Below are positions 1 to 7,215 of a DNA stretch of 17,496 bases, in pieces (the first letter of the stretch is position 1; each line of letters opens with the position of its first letter). The translations under genes were made by a program, and so were the position numbers. A model generated the notes under the pieces. The model did no database searches and was not told the origin of the DNA. It saw nothing but the letters and a program-made list of their open reading frames with translations. The stretch covers positions 1 to 17,496 of the forward strand of contig JBHJGY010000003.1 in NCBI GenBank assembly GCA_050331335.1. The letters are read 5' to 3'. The stretch is from Thermohalobaculum sp050331335. GTDB lineage: Bacteria; Pseudomonadota; Alphaproteobacteria; Rhodobacterales; Rhodobacteraceae.

Positions 1-44
1 GGGGCGGCGGCGGACCCGCGCCGCGTTCGCCCCCTATCGCGCCC

Positions 45-1661
45 TCAACGCTCCGCGCCTGCAGCCCCAAGGGGCGCGGCGGGGCGCGAGATCCGGTATC
101 GCGTCATCCAGTGGAGCCTGGTCTCGGCTCGGGTCGCGGCCACATAGGCAAGTCGCTTCCAAAGGGCGAGCCCCGCCTCCACCTGCCCAGCCCGAGCCGC
201 GGCGAACAGATCCGGGGCGAACACCTGAACCTCCGCCCATTGCGAGCCCTGAGCCTTATGGATCGTGCAGGCCGCACCGTGGACGAAGAGCGCTCCCATC
301 CTTGCCGCAGCGATCACGCGTGGTTCCTCGGCATCCGGGTGCTCGACCTGGATGATCGCCGCCACCGAGATCGGTCCTTCTTCGGTTCCCGCAACGTCGA
401 CTTTCGCAAAGCCCGGCTTCGATCCAGGGCCTAGATACCGCGCCTGAGCGCCCTTGATCAGTCCTCGGCTCTCCAGCTCGACCCGACGCTTGCGGTGCTT
501 CAGCGGCAATTCGAGCCCGTCGCAAATCAAGGGCTCCCCGGGCCTCAGCGCATCCTCCGGGCAGCCATGGGCCGCCCGGAAGGCACCGATCAGCCGCACC
601 CGTGTCCGGTTGCGCCAGACGAGAACCGGGCTGCCGGTCATCAGATCCGCATCCGCTCGCTCGGCGATCCGTACCCTGTCGTCGTCGGCCGCCGCCCGCT
701 CGACAGCCTGCTCGAACTCCTCGAAGCCCAGATCGGGCTCACCGAGCCGGTGCGCGAGGTCGAGAATCGGGCTGTCGGCCTCTTGCCGATGAACCCGCGC
801 CAGCCGATGCACCGCCGGCGTCGGTAGTTCGTCGAAGATCATGCCGCCTTTCGCCTGCACCGGCGGCAGCTGGGCGGGATCACCGAACAGGATGATCAGC
901 GCGAACAGCGCCTTGAGATCCTGAAGTTGGCGCGCCTCCAACATCGAGGCCTCGTCAACCAGAGCGATATCGAGAGGATCCTGCCGGCGGGTCCAGCCGG
1001 TGATGAAATCCGCCCCCCGAACGCCGGCGGCCGCCAGCGCGCCCGGAACGGAGCCATGCTCGGAAAAGGCCTGCCGTGCACGCTCCAAGGCATCAGCGGC
1101 GAGAATGTCGGTCTCTGGGCGGGCCTTTTGCGCATCCTCGAGCCATTCGGCAATCTTCTCGAATTCGGGATCGTAGACCGGAGTGTAGAGGATGCGGTGC
1201 AGCGTGGTCGCCGGCACGCCCTTTGCCCGCAAGACGGAGGCGGCCTTGTTGGTCGGTGCGAGCACCGCCGCCGAGCGCCCTTTTCGGTAACGCCGGCTCT
1301 CCCAGTCAGGGGTCACCGGGGCCACCCCGGCCTTGGCGAGGGCCGCCGCGAGACCCGCCAGGAGCACTGTCTTGCCCGAGCCCGCCTTTCCCGCGACCGC
1401 GAGCACCTCGGCCTCAGCCGGGCGTGCCGCCTTGGTCTCTGCCCGAGCCGCGGCGAGATCGATCCCCTGTGCAGCGAGCCGTGCCGAGACCGCATCCCAG
1501 GCGGCTTGTTGATCCGCCGATAGCGGGGGAAGCGCCGAACCGTCAGCCTCGGCCGGCCCGGCCGCCATGCCCAGCAGATCGCCCACCGCACCGCCTGGGC
1601 CTTCCGTTGCAGCCGCCCGCAGCGGGCCGCCTGTTCCTTGGCTCACGCCATCGCGTCTCAT
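45..1661 (-). CDS. RecD-like ATP-dependent DNA helicase (superfamily 1)
   Basis: A 538-residue SF1 helicase related to RecD/TraI-type enzymes, expected to translocate on single-stranded DNA in the cytoplasm during repair or recombination. Visible motifs in order: a Q-motif-like SADQQAAW near residues 48-55, Walker A GKAGSGKT at 91-98, PTNKAA at 136-141 (motif Ia), Walker B VDEAS at 235-239, GDPAQLPPV at 260-268 (motif III), RVHRQ at 289-293, and the UvrD_C_2-type motifs TIHKAQGSQW near 466-475 and YVAATRAET at 506-514 (motif VI with its arginine). All catalytic motifs are intact. There is no RecD N-terminal domain that would pair with RecBC, and no recB or recC nearby, so this is a stand-alone helicase rather than RecD itself. 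The start is uncertain: the first ~45 residues are low-complexity and no strong Shine-Dalgarno precedes them; Met32 is an alternative. It is divergent from the Sel1-repeat gene, with an AT-rich patch between them near 1713-1742. Confidence 0.9.
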   Translation of the reverse strand: MRRDGVSQGTGGPLRAAATEGPGGAVGDLLGMAAGPAEADGSALPPLSADQQAAWDAVSARLAAQGIDLAAARAETKAARPAEAEVLAVAGKAGSGKTVLLAGLAAALAKAGVAPVTPDWESRRYRKGRSAAVLAPTNKAASVLRAKGVPATTLHRILYTPVYDPEFEKIAEWLEDAQKARPETDILAADALERARQAFSEHGSVPGALAAAGVRGADFITGWTRRQDPLDIALVDEASMLEARQLQDLKALFALIILFGDPAQLPPVQAKGGMIFDELPTPAVHRLARVHRQEADSPILDLAHRLGEPDLGFEEFEQAVERAAADDDRVRIAERADADLMTGSPVLVWRNRTRVRLIGAFRAAHGCPEDALRPGEPLICDGLELPLKHRKRRVELESRGLIKGAQARYLGPGSKPGFAKVDVAGTEEGPISVAAIIQVEHPDAEEPRVIAAARMGALFVHGAACTIHKAQGSQWAEVQVFAPDLFAAARAGQVEAGLALWKRLAYVAATRAETRLHWMTRYRISRPAAPLGAAGAER

Positions 1662-1769
1662 GGCGCGCAGCCTGCCACGGGCCGGAGTGCAGGGCTACCA
1701 CCCTCAGCACCGATGAATTTTCATGACATTTATATTGCAAAACGATGTTGGAAACGTGACGATCTTGTC

Positions 1770-2324
1770 ATGAAACAGGCAACGATCCGCATCTCAATAT
1801 CCGGCTTCGCCCTCTTGGCCGTGCTGGCCGCGGGCCCGGCAACCGCCAAGGCCGTCGCTGAAGACCGCGATCCCGGCGCATTATGCGACCGATTGGCCGC
1901 CACAAATGACGGCAGCGCTTCGGCGCCGCCGGTCCGCTTGCGCGACATGAAAGCCAATGCCGCTGCGCAAGCCTGCCAGGCCGCGGTCGCCGCGCCCGGC
2001 ACGAGGCCCCGGCATCACCTCCAGCTGGCCCGGGCCCTCATCAAGCTGGGCCGACCCGAGGCGGCGCGGGCGCATCTCGTCACCGCCGCAGGCCATGCCA
2101 ACGCGGCCGCGCTCTACATCCTCGGCCAGCTCCACCATACGGGGCTCGGGGTCGCGCAGGACAAGTCTCGCGCGTTCAGGCTCTACCGCCGGGCCCTCAG
2201 ACAGGGCTATCTCGAGGCGGCTTATGGGCTAATCCGGCTGCTCGAGGACCCAAAGAGCGCGCATTTCGACCCGGTCGAGGCCGAAGCGGCCCGGCTTTTG
2301 CTGATGGGCGGCGGGCGGCTCTGA
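1770..2324 (+). CDS. Exported Sel1-repeat (TPR-like) protein
   Basis: A 184-residue protein. The ATG at 1770 was chosen because it places a classical signal peptide directly at the N-terminus: a basic n-region, a hydrophobic core around residues 8-20 and a likely cleavage near AGPATAKA (21-28). The open frame extends upstream to 1638 but would bury that signal. A Sel1-like repeat is visible at about 113-150, with the core ALYILGQLHHTGLGVAQD followed by RAFRLYRRA. The half before it (85-112) looks like a degenerate TPR-like repeat. Two cysteines (39 and 69) could form a disulfide in the periplasm. Sel1-repeat proteins are scaffold or adaptor proteins; no partner can be named here. No good ribosome binding site precedes the ATG, which is unusual next to the other genes. 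The gene diverges from the helicase and stands alone. Confidence 0.83.
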   Translation: MKQATIRISISGFALLAVLAAGPATAKAVAEDRDPGALCDRLAATNDGSASAPPVRLRDMKANAAAQACQAAVAAPGTRPRHHLQLARALIKLGRPEAARAHLVTAAGHANAAALYILGQLHHTGLGVAQDKSRAFRLYRRALRQGYLEAAYGLIRLLEDPKSAHFDPVEAEAARLLLMGGGRL

Positions 2325-2547
2325 GAAGATCGGCCGGGCCCGCACCCCGGGTCGACGGGCACGGGTCTTACCGGTCGCTCAGCGCGAGCTTGGGCGCGGG
2401 GGCCTCCGGCCGCGCCTGCGCGCACTGTCCCGAAGCCCGAAGAGACGCGCGGCCAGGGCCGTTTGGGTCGGCCGACGCGTTCGACTACTGCAGGAGAGAT
2501 GCGGCATGGTGAGGCAGGCGCGCGCGGCGGCTGCAGGCGGGTGTCTG

Positions 2548-2574
2548 GGTGGGGCCTCGGGCGGCTGCCCCACC
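2548..2574 (-). terminator. Stem-loop downstream of the VPLPA-CTERM gene
   Basis: A perfect 8-bp stem, GGTGGGGC at 2548-2555 pairing with GCCCCACC at 2567-2574, with an 11-nt loop. It lies about 20 bp past the stop codon of the minus-strand gene, where a terminator is expected. There is no T-run after it, so it may slow transcription or protect the 3' end rather than be a complete intrinsic terminator. It may also serve the convergent Sel1-repeat gene. Apart from this hairpin I see nothing else in 2325-2594. Confidence 0.5.
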
Positions 2575-2594
2575 GGTCGACACGGATCGGGGTG

Positions 2595-3209
2595 TCAGCC
2601 GCGGCGTCTGAGGACAAACCCGCCGAGCGCGAGCGCGCCGAGCAGCAGCGGCGCGGTGGCCGGGAGCGGCACCACCGCCGTGTCGGACGCTGTGTACTCC
2701 AGATCGACGCGCAGGAAATCGGTCCCCTCAAGATCGTCCACGCCACTCCCAAACGTAAACACAAGATCGAGCGTTCCGTCGGCCAGGGCCGCGCCAAGAT
2801 CCACACTGGCGGACGCGGACCGCTGGCCGTTCGAAGCATTAGCACGACCGCGATCGCCGAAGCTGGCATTGTCGAACAGATCGTCGGTGGGATTGCTGTT
2901 CAGAAAAACGCCCAAATCCACCCCATCGATGGCAAGCGCAACATTCTCTGAAGATCCGACATTAAAATCACCGGCGGCGGTGAAGGTCACGGTCACATCG
3001 CCGACCGGGCCGGGCGTCAGGCCGGTGAGCGTCCGCGTGATTGGCGCCGTTGACGCACGACCTGATTGATCGAGGTTTTGAAGGCCCTCGGCGTTCGTTC
3101 CGCCCGCAAAGATCAGAAGGTCCCCGGTCGTCGCGGTCACGGAGACCGCCTGCGCCACCCCGCCAGTCATCACAAGCGCCACGCCGGCGATCAGCAGATG
3201 TTTGTTCAT
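2595..3209 (-). CDS. VPLPA-CTERM sorting domain protein, exported
   Basis: A 204-residue surface or exported protein. Residues 1-21 form a signal peptide (MNKHLLIAGV core, cleavage after VAQA). The C-terminus carries a textbook PEP-CTERM-type sorting signal of the VPLPA class: VPLPA at 180-184, a hydrophobic segment at 185-200, then RRRG. In this family an exosortase (EpsH-like protease/transpeptidase) recognises that tail, usually linked to exopolysaccharide production. The middle is a Gly/Asp/Thr-rich beta-type domain with no catalytic motif I recognise, and it contains no cysteine. The start is supported by GGAG seven bases before the ATG. A weak promoter may lie at 3236-3264 (TTGAAA, 17-nt spacer, CACCAT on the minus strand). 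No exosortase is present in the window, so the processing enzyme must be elsewhere. Confidence 0.88.
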   Translation of the reverse strand: MNKHLLIAGVALVMTGGVAQAVSVTATTGDLLIFAGGTNAEGLQNLDQSGRASTAPITRTLTGLTPGPVGDVTVTFTAAGDFNVGSSENVALAIDGVDLGVFLNSNPTDDLFDNASFGDRGRANASNGQRSASASVDLGAALADGTLDLVFTFGSGVDDLEGTDFLRVDLEYTASDTAVVPLPATAPLLLGALALGGFVLRRRG

Positions 3210-3285
3210 GTCATAACTCCAAATTTTCCCGACATATGGTGGATTGGCTGATCAAAAGTTTCAATCGAAATTCCGCCCAAATTCG

Positions 3286-3320
3286 AAAAAAGCAGGGTCG
3301 CGCGCTGTGCGCAGCCCCGC
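3286..3320 (-). terminator. Rho-independent terminator of ccr
   Basis: On the minus strand, GCGGGGCTGCGC (3320-3309) pairs with GCGCGACCCTGC (3303-3292) around a 5-nt loop, with one C-A mismatch and two G-U pairs. It is followed at once by six T residues (3291-3286). It begins about 22 bp past the ccr stop. Stem, loop and T-run are all as expected for an intrinsic terminator. It separates ccr from the VPLPA-CTERM gene downstream on the same strand, so the two are probably separate transcription units. Confidence 0.85.
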
Positions 3321-3342
3321 AGATCGCTCCCGGCCGGACGCC

Positions 3343-4611
<1,269 letters not shown>

Positions 4612-4966
4612 CGCCGTCTCCCCCTTGGCCGCGCCGCCCTCCGCCACTGGAGCTGGCGCAACATTCATACAAAATCAGTCTCAAAACCGTTCCTGACATT
4701 TCGCCCCTTGGGGCGCAAGAGGGCTTGTGCACTGCGTCAGAAAAAAGTCGGAGCGAGGCTCGGCGGCGAACCCTGGAGGGGTAGTTGTTGGGCGCCAAGG
4801 GCTCGGATAAGTCGGAGAAGAAAGTCGAGCGTGGAGCGCAGGGCAGCGGCCCCGGCTTCGCCCAACGCATGGCGGCGCGCTCAAACGGGAGGCGCAGAAT
4901 GATCCCTTTAAGGCTGAAACGCCAAAAACCTCGAACGCGCGGTGACTGCAGTCGAGAACCGGCGGG
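4612..4966. other. Divergent control region between ccr and the FkbM gene
   Basis: No convincing gene. This stretch must carry the promoters for ccr (leftward) and the FkbM methyltransferase (rightward). It is less GC-rich than its surroundings around 4660-4750 and holds a palindrome at 4702-4715. On the minus strand, TATGAA at 4664-4669 could be a -10 element for a transcript starting at the internal ccr ATG (4611), but no good -35 box goes with it. No riboswitch or small-RNA structure is recognised. Confidence 0.4.
4702..4715. promoter_or_regulatory. Palindrome upstream of ccr, possible operator
   Basis: CGCCCC-TT-GGGGCG is a perfect 6-bp inverted repeat with a 2-nt centre, 34 bp from the longer and 91 bp from the preferred ccr start. 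Its place suits a regulator binding site, or a short 5'-leader hairpin. The regulator is unknown. In GC-rich DNA a 6-bp repeat can arise by chance. Confidence 0.3.
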
Positions 4967-5932
4967 ATGGCGCGGATGAAGGCCCCCCGTCGAAGGCCGC
5001 AGGTCGGTTCGACCGACGATCGGGATGGCCAGGACGCAACACCGGGTGCCCGGCGCGCGGGTTGGCTCGCCCGGCAGCTCATTCGACTGGGTGTCCTGGC
5101 CGCCGGCGAAGGCCCAGCGGCCCGCACGCTCCTGCTCGACGAGGCGCGCCGGGCCTCTGGCGGCGCGCTGGGACCGATCGCGTTGCGGCGCGGCGACGTG
5201 CTGCTCGATTGCGGCGACATGCTGATGTGGCGCCCGGCCCTCGGGACGGAGGCCGGAGCCGATCTCGCAGCGGAAGCGCGCACCGAAGGGCGGGCCCTGG
5301 AGGCGGTAATCGCGGCCCTCACCGCGGAGGGGCGTTGGCGCGGCGGCGTGATCGTCGAGCTCGGGGCAAGGTTCGGCGCCCAGACGCTGCATGCCGCGCT
5401 GCGCGAGGATGTCGATCGGGTGATCGCGCTCGAGCCCGAACCGGCTTACGCCGAGTATCTGCGCCGTAACATCGCGCTGAACCGACTTGAGGAGGTGGCG
5501 CTCGCCCTCCAGATCGCCGCCTCGGACCGTTCCGGCCCCGCACCGCCCGAAATCGGCGCCCAGATGTCAGCGCCCGCCGAGCCGCGGACCGAGCGCAGCC
5601 GCACTGCAGCGCCGCCGGGCATCGCCGCGGCGCGGCTCGACGACATCCTTGGCCAAAACCGGATCCGGCCAGGCGAGGTCGGGCTCGTGTCGATGGATGT
5701 CGAGGGCCACGAGGTCGAGGTGTTCTCGGGAATGCCGAGCCTTCTGTCGGCGCGCACCCCCGTCTGCTTCCATCTGCGCGCAGGCCCACCGGATGCGGCC
5801 CGCCTGGCCCGCTGGCAGGCCCTGATTGCACCGCATTACACCACGGGGCGGGAAATCGCTGGCGGCCGAGCGGCACCGTTGCCGCTCACGGGGGTATTCG
5901 CGGCCGGACCGGGGCTGAGGCTGATCCTGTAG
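4967..5932 (+). CDS. FkbM family SAM-dependent methyltransferase
   Basis: A 321-residue protein with a class I methyltransferase fold of the FkbM type, enzymes that O-methylate sugars, glycans or small metabolites; the substrate here is unknown. SAM motif I is VIVELGARFGAQT at 128-140. The acidic strand end with helix ALEPEPAYAEYLRRNIALN at 154-172 holds the expected Glu156. The FkbM signature VSMDVEGHEVEVFSGM is at 241-256 with Asp244, Glu246 and His248. The ~115 residues before the fold (basic N-terminus, then an Ala/Leu-rich stretch) are not part of the usual FkbM core. Residues 188-222 are a Pro/Ala/Arg-rich linker interrupting the fold, probably a surface loop. ATG at 4976 is an alternative start. 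The gene is divergent from ccr and nothing is co-transcribed with it. An IS remnant begins 38 bp after its stop. Confidence 0.87.
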   Translation: MARMKAPRRRPQVGSTDDRDGQDATPGARRAGWLARQLIRLGVLAAGEGPAARTLLLDEARRASGGALGPIALRRGDVLLDCGDMLMWRPALGTEAGADLAAEARTEGRALEAVIAALTAEGRWRGGVIVELGARFGAQTLHAALREDVDRVIALEPEPAYAEYLRRNIALNRLEEVALALQIAASDRSGPAPPEIGAQMSAPAEPRTERSRTAAPPGIAAARLDDILGQNRIRPGEVGLVSMDVEGHEVEVFSGMPSLLSARTPVCFHLRAGPPDAARLARWQALIAPHYTTGREIAGGRAAPLPLTGVFAAGPGLRLIL

Positions 5933-5941
5933 ACCGCGCTT

Positions 5942-5966
5942 GCGCCCTGAAAGCCGGACTGGGCGC
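5942..5966 (+). terminator. Stem-loop after the FkbM gene
   Basis: GCGCCC (5942-5947) and GGGCGC (5961-5966) form a 6-bp stem with a 13-nt loop, 10 bp past the FkbM stop and followed by TTGTT. It could be a weak terminator for that gene, or part of the terminal repeat of the adjacent decayed insertion sequence. Confidence 0.35.
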
Positions 5967-5970
5967 TTGT

Positions 5971-6244
5971 TCACCATGCGGCCTTGGCGTGGGTCATCTC
6001 GATCCTGGCCTGCTCGGGCGTCCGGTAGCCGATGCGGGAATGGCGGCGCTGTCGGTTGTAGAATTTCGCGACGTACGCGAAGAGCGCGGCCTTCGCGTCG
6101 CGGCGGGTGCGGAACTCGGCGCGGTGGACCATCTCGGTCTTGAGCGACCCGAAGACGTCGCGCCAGCGTCCGCCGCACGCTTTCGATGCATCGCCGGCGG
6201 CGCGCGGGGCTCAGCTCTTCCGGCTTGTCTCGCTTCCCCGCCAT
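5971..6244 (-). pseudogene. Chimeric IS3 transposase remnant (orfA/orfB fused by deletion)
   Basis: From the ATG at 6244 the translation reads MAGKRDKPEEL, the start of an IS3-type OrfA, and runs directly in frame into SPARRRRCIESVRR, which resembles the start of the companion OrfB. After a frame change near 6150-6170 it continues as FGSLKTEMVHRAEFRTRRD and later FYNRQRRHSRIGYRTPEQAR to the stop at 5971. That last block is the C-terminal end of an IS3 integrase-type OrfB (the HSRIGYRTP motif). The middle, with the first two residues of the DDE triad, is gone. By family knowledge, the N-terminal part belongs to a subgroup whose OrfB usually ends differently (GYRPPAP-like), so two different IS3 elements may have recombined here. 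Non-functional. Confidence 0.8.
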
Positions 6245-6287
6245 CTCTTGGTCCTTCTGAATGCGGGATAATCCTCTCCCAGTGGAT

Positions 6288-6298
6288 GGACCAGTTCA
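6288..6298 (-). repeat. Terminal inverted repeat of the IS3 remnant
   Basis: TGAACTGGTCC, beginning with the TG dinucleotide usual at IS3-family ends and sitting 44 bp before the orfA start codon. The partner repeat is not visible at the other edge of the remnant. Confidence 0.6.
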
Positions 6299-6405
6299 GC
6301 GGGGGCACTCAAACCCGGCCGTGAGCGTCTCGGCCTGGACCCGCACCCGAAAGCGCGGCGCGGGGAGGTGACGGGGCCCTGGCCCGGCGCCGCGCGGCCC
6401 GCCCG

Positions 6406-7212
6406 TCATCCGGTGGGTGCGAGGCGCGCGGCGATGCCAACGGCGATCCGAGCCGTCAAGGCGCTGACGGAGCACCGCTCCAGGACCATCGGCCCGTCGA
6501 TCTCGGCAGGGGGGAACACGATCCAGGTGTCGTCCTCTGCGGTCGTCAGCACGGTGAAGGTCTCTGCGTCTTGCACTTCGTTGTTCGCGCAGTAGAGAAC
6601 GCTGACAACACCCGCGACCGCGGGGTCGGCAAGGGCGCGGGCGGCCGAGGCCGCGTCGGCCTTCGCTGCGCCGAGTTTGACGAGTGCGCCGACCAACTTG
6701 TCCTCCCGGCCAGCGGCCGCGAGTTGTTGGAGCTTGGACAAGAGCTGGTGATTGGTCTCGATGCGGGCCTCGCTCTCGAGCGGGGCCAATGCGGCGCCGA
6801 CGAAGCTCGAACAGGCCCCGGCCGCCGCGGTCAACTCTGCGTATCGGATCATCTCGAAGGTCCCGTCGGGCCGGCATGTGAGGCCGATGAAATCGACGCC
6901 GGCCGCATGTACGGTCAGGGTGCGAACCCCGTCCTCTTCCTTGCGTTGCGCCAGCAACACCACCCCCGGATCCACCAAGGCGAGCACGGCCGATGACAGG
7001 GATTCGGCGAAGTTGAGACCGGACCCGGGCTTGCCCAGCAGGCGCCCTCCGGCAATCAGGCGCTCTTCGCCTGTGCTCAGCCATTCGGTAGGGTCGCCGG
7101 CCCCTTCGCTCGGGGGCAGGAACGGCTCCATGCCCCATCCGATGATCTCATCGGCTTTGGCGTAGGCGAAGGCGTAGGCCAGTTCGGACGGGTGAAGCTC
7201 GGTCGTGGCCAT
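6406..7212 (-). CDS. Unknown protein, second gene of a coupled two-gene cassette
   Basis: A 268-residue soluble-looking protein with no signal peptide or membrane segment. I do not recognise the family. Visible features: an N-terminal helix with aromatic residues (HPSELAYAFAYAKADEIIGW, 7-26), then a mixed alpha/beta region (50-145) with an alternating hydrophobic strand pattern (VLALVDPGVVLLAQR; TLTVHAAGVDFIGLTCRPDG), a helical Ala-rich stretch at 150-200, and further strands at 203-240. Cysteines are at 113, 134, 208 and 247. Its ATG lies 3 bp after the stop of the 679-residue gene, and its GGAG site overlaps the last codons of that gene, so the two are almost certainly translated together. 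Size and coupling would suit a chaperone, adaptor or immunity protein for the larger partner; that is an inference from context only. Confidence 0.8.
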   Translation of the reverse strand: MATTELHPSELAYAFAYAKADEIIGWGMEPFLPPSEGAGDPTEWLSTGEERLIAGGRLLGKPGSGLNFAESLSSAVLALVDPGVVLLAQRKEEDGVRTLTVHAAGVDFIGLTCRPDGTFEMIRYAELTAAAGACSSFVGAALAPLESEARIETNHQLLSKLQQLAAAGREDKLVGALVKLGAAKADAASAARALADPAVAGVVSVLYCANNEVQDAETFTVLTTAEDDTWIVFPPAEIDGPMVLERCSVSALTARIAVGIAARLAPTG

Positions 7213-7215
7213 GGA

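Larger units (their letters stand above)
5971..6298 (-). mobile_element. Decayed IS3-family insertion sequence
   Basis: The upstream edge (minus-strand reading) is a typical IS3-type terminus, TGAACTGGTCC at 6298-6288, followed by a short leader with AAGGACC before an orfA start at 6244. The other edge is a transposase C-terminus ending at 5971. Complete elements of this family are about 1.2-1.5 kb, so about 1 kb is missing. No matching inverted repeat or target-site duplication is clear on the 5941-5970 side, which suggests the right end was lost or belongs to another element. The remnant cannot move by itself. Confidence 0.75.

Noticed and set aside
1..44. Possible end of an upstream plus-strand gene
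   Set aside because: Open frames run through the window edge but continue into the helicase coding region on the opposite strand without recognisable sequence; too short to judge.
4728..4742. CTGCGTCAG-type sequence upstream of ccr as a PhaR-like binding site
   Set aside because: The half-sites do not form the symmetric CTGC...GCAG arrangement expected; too weak to report.
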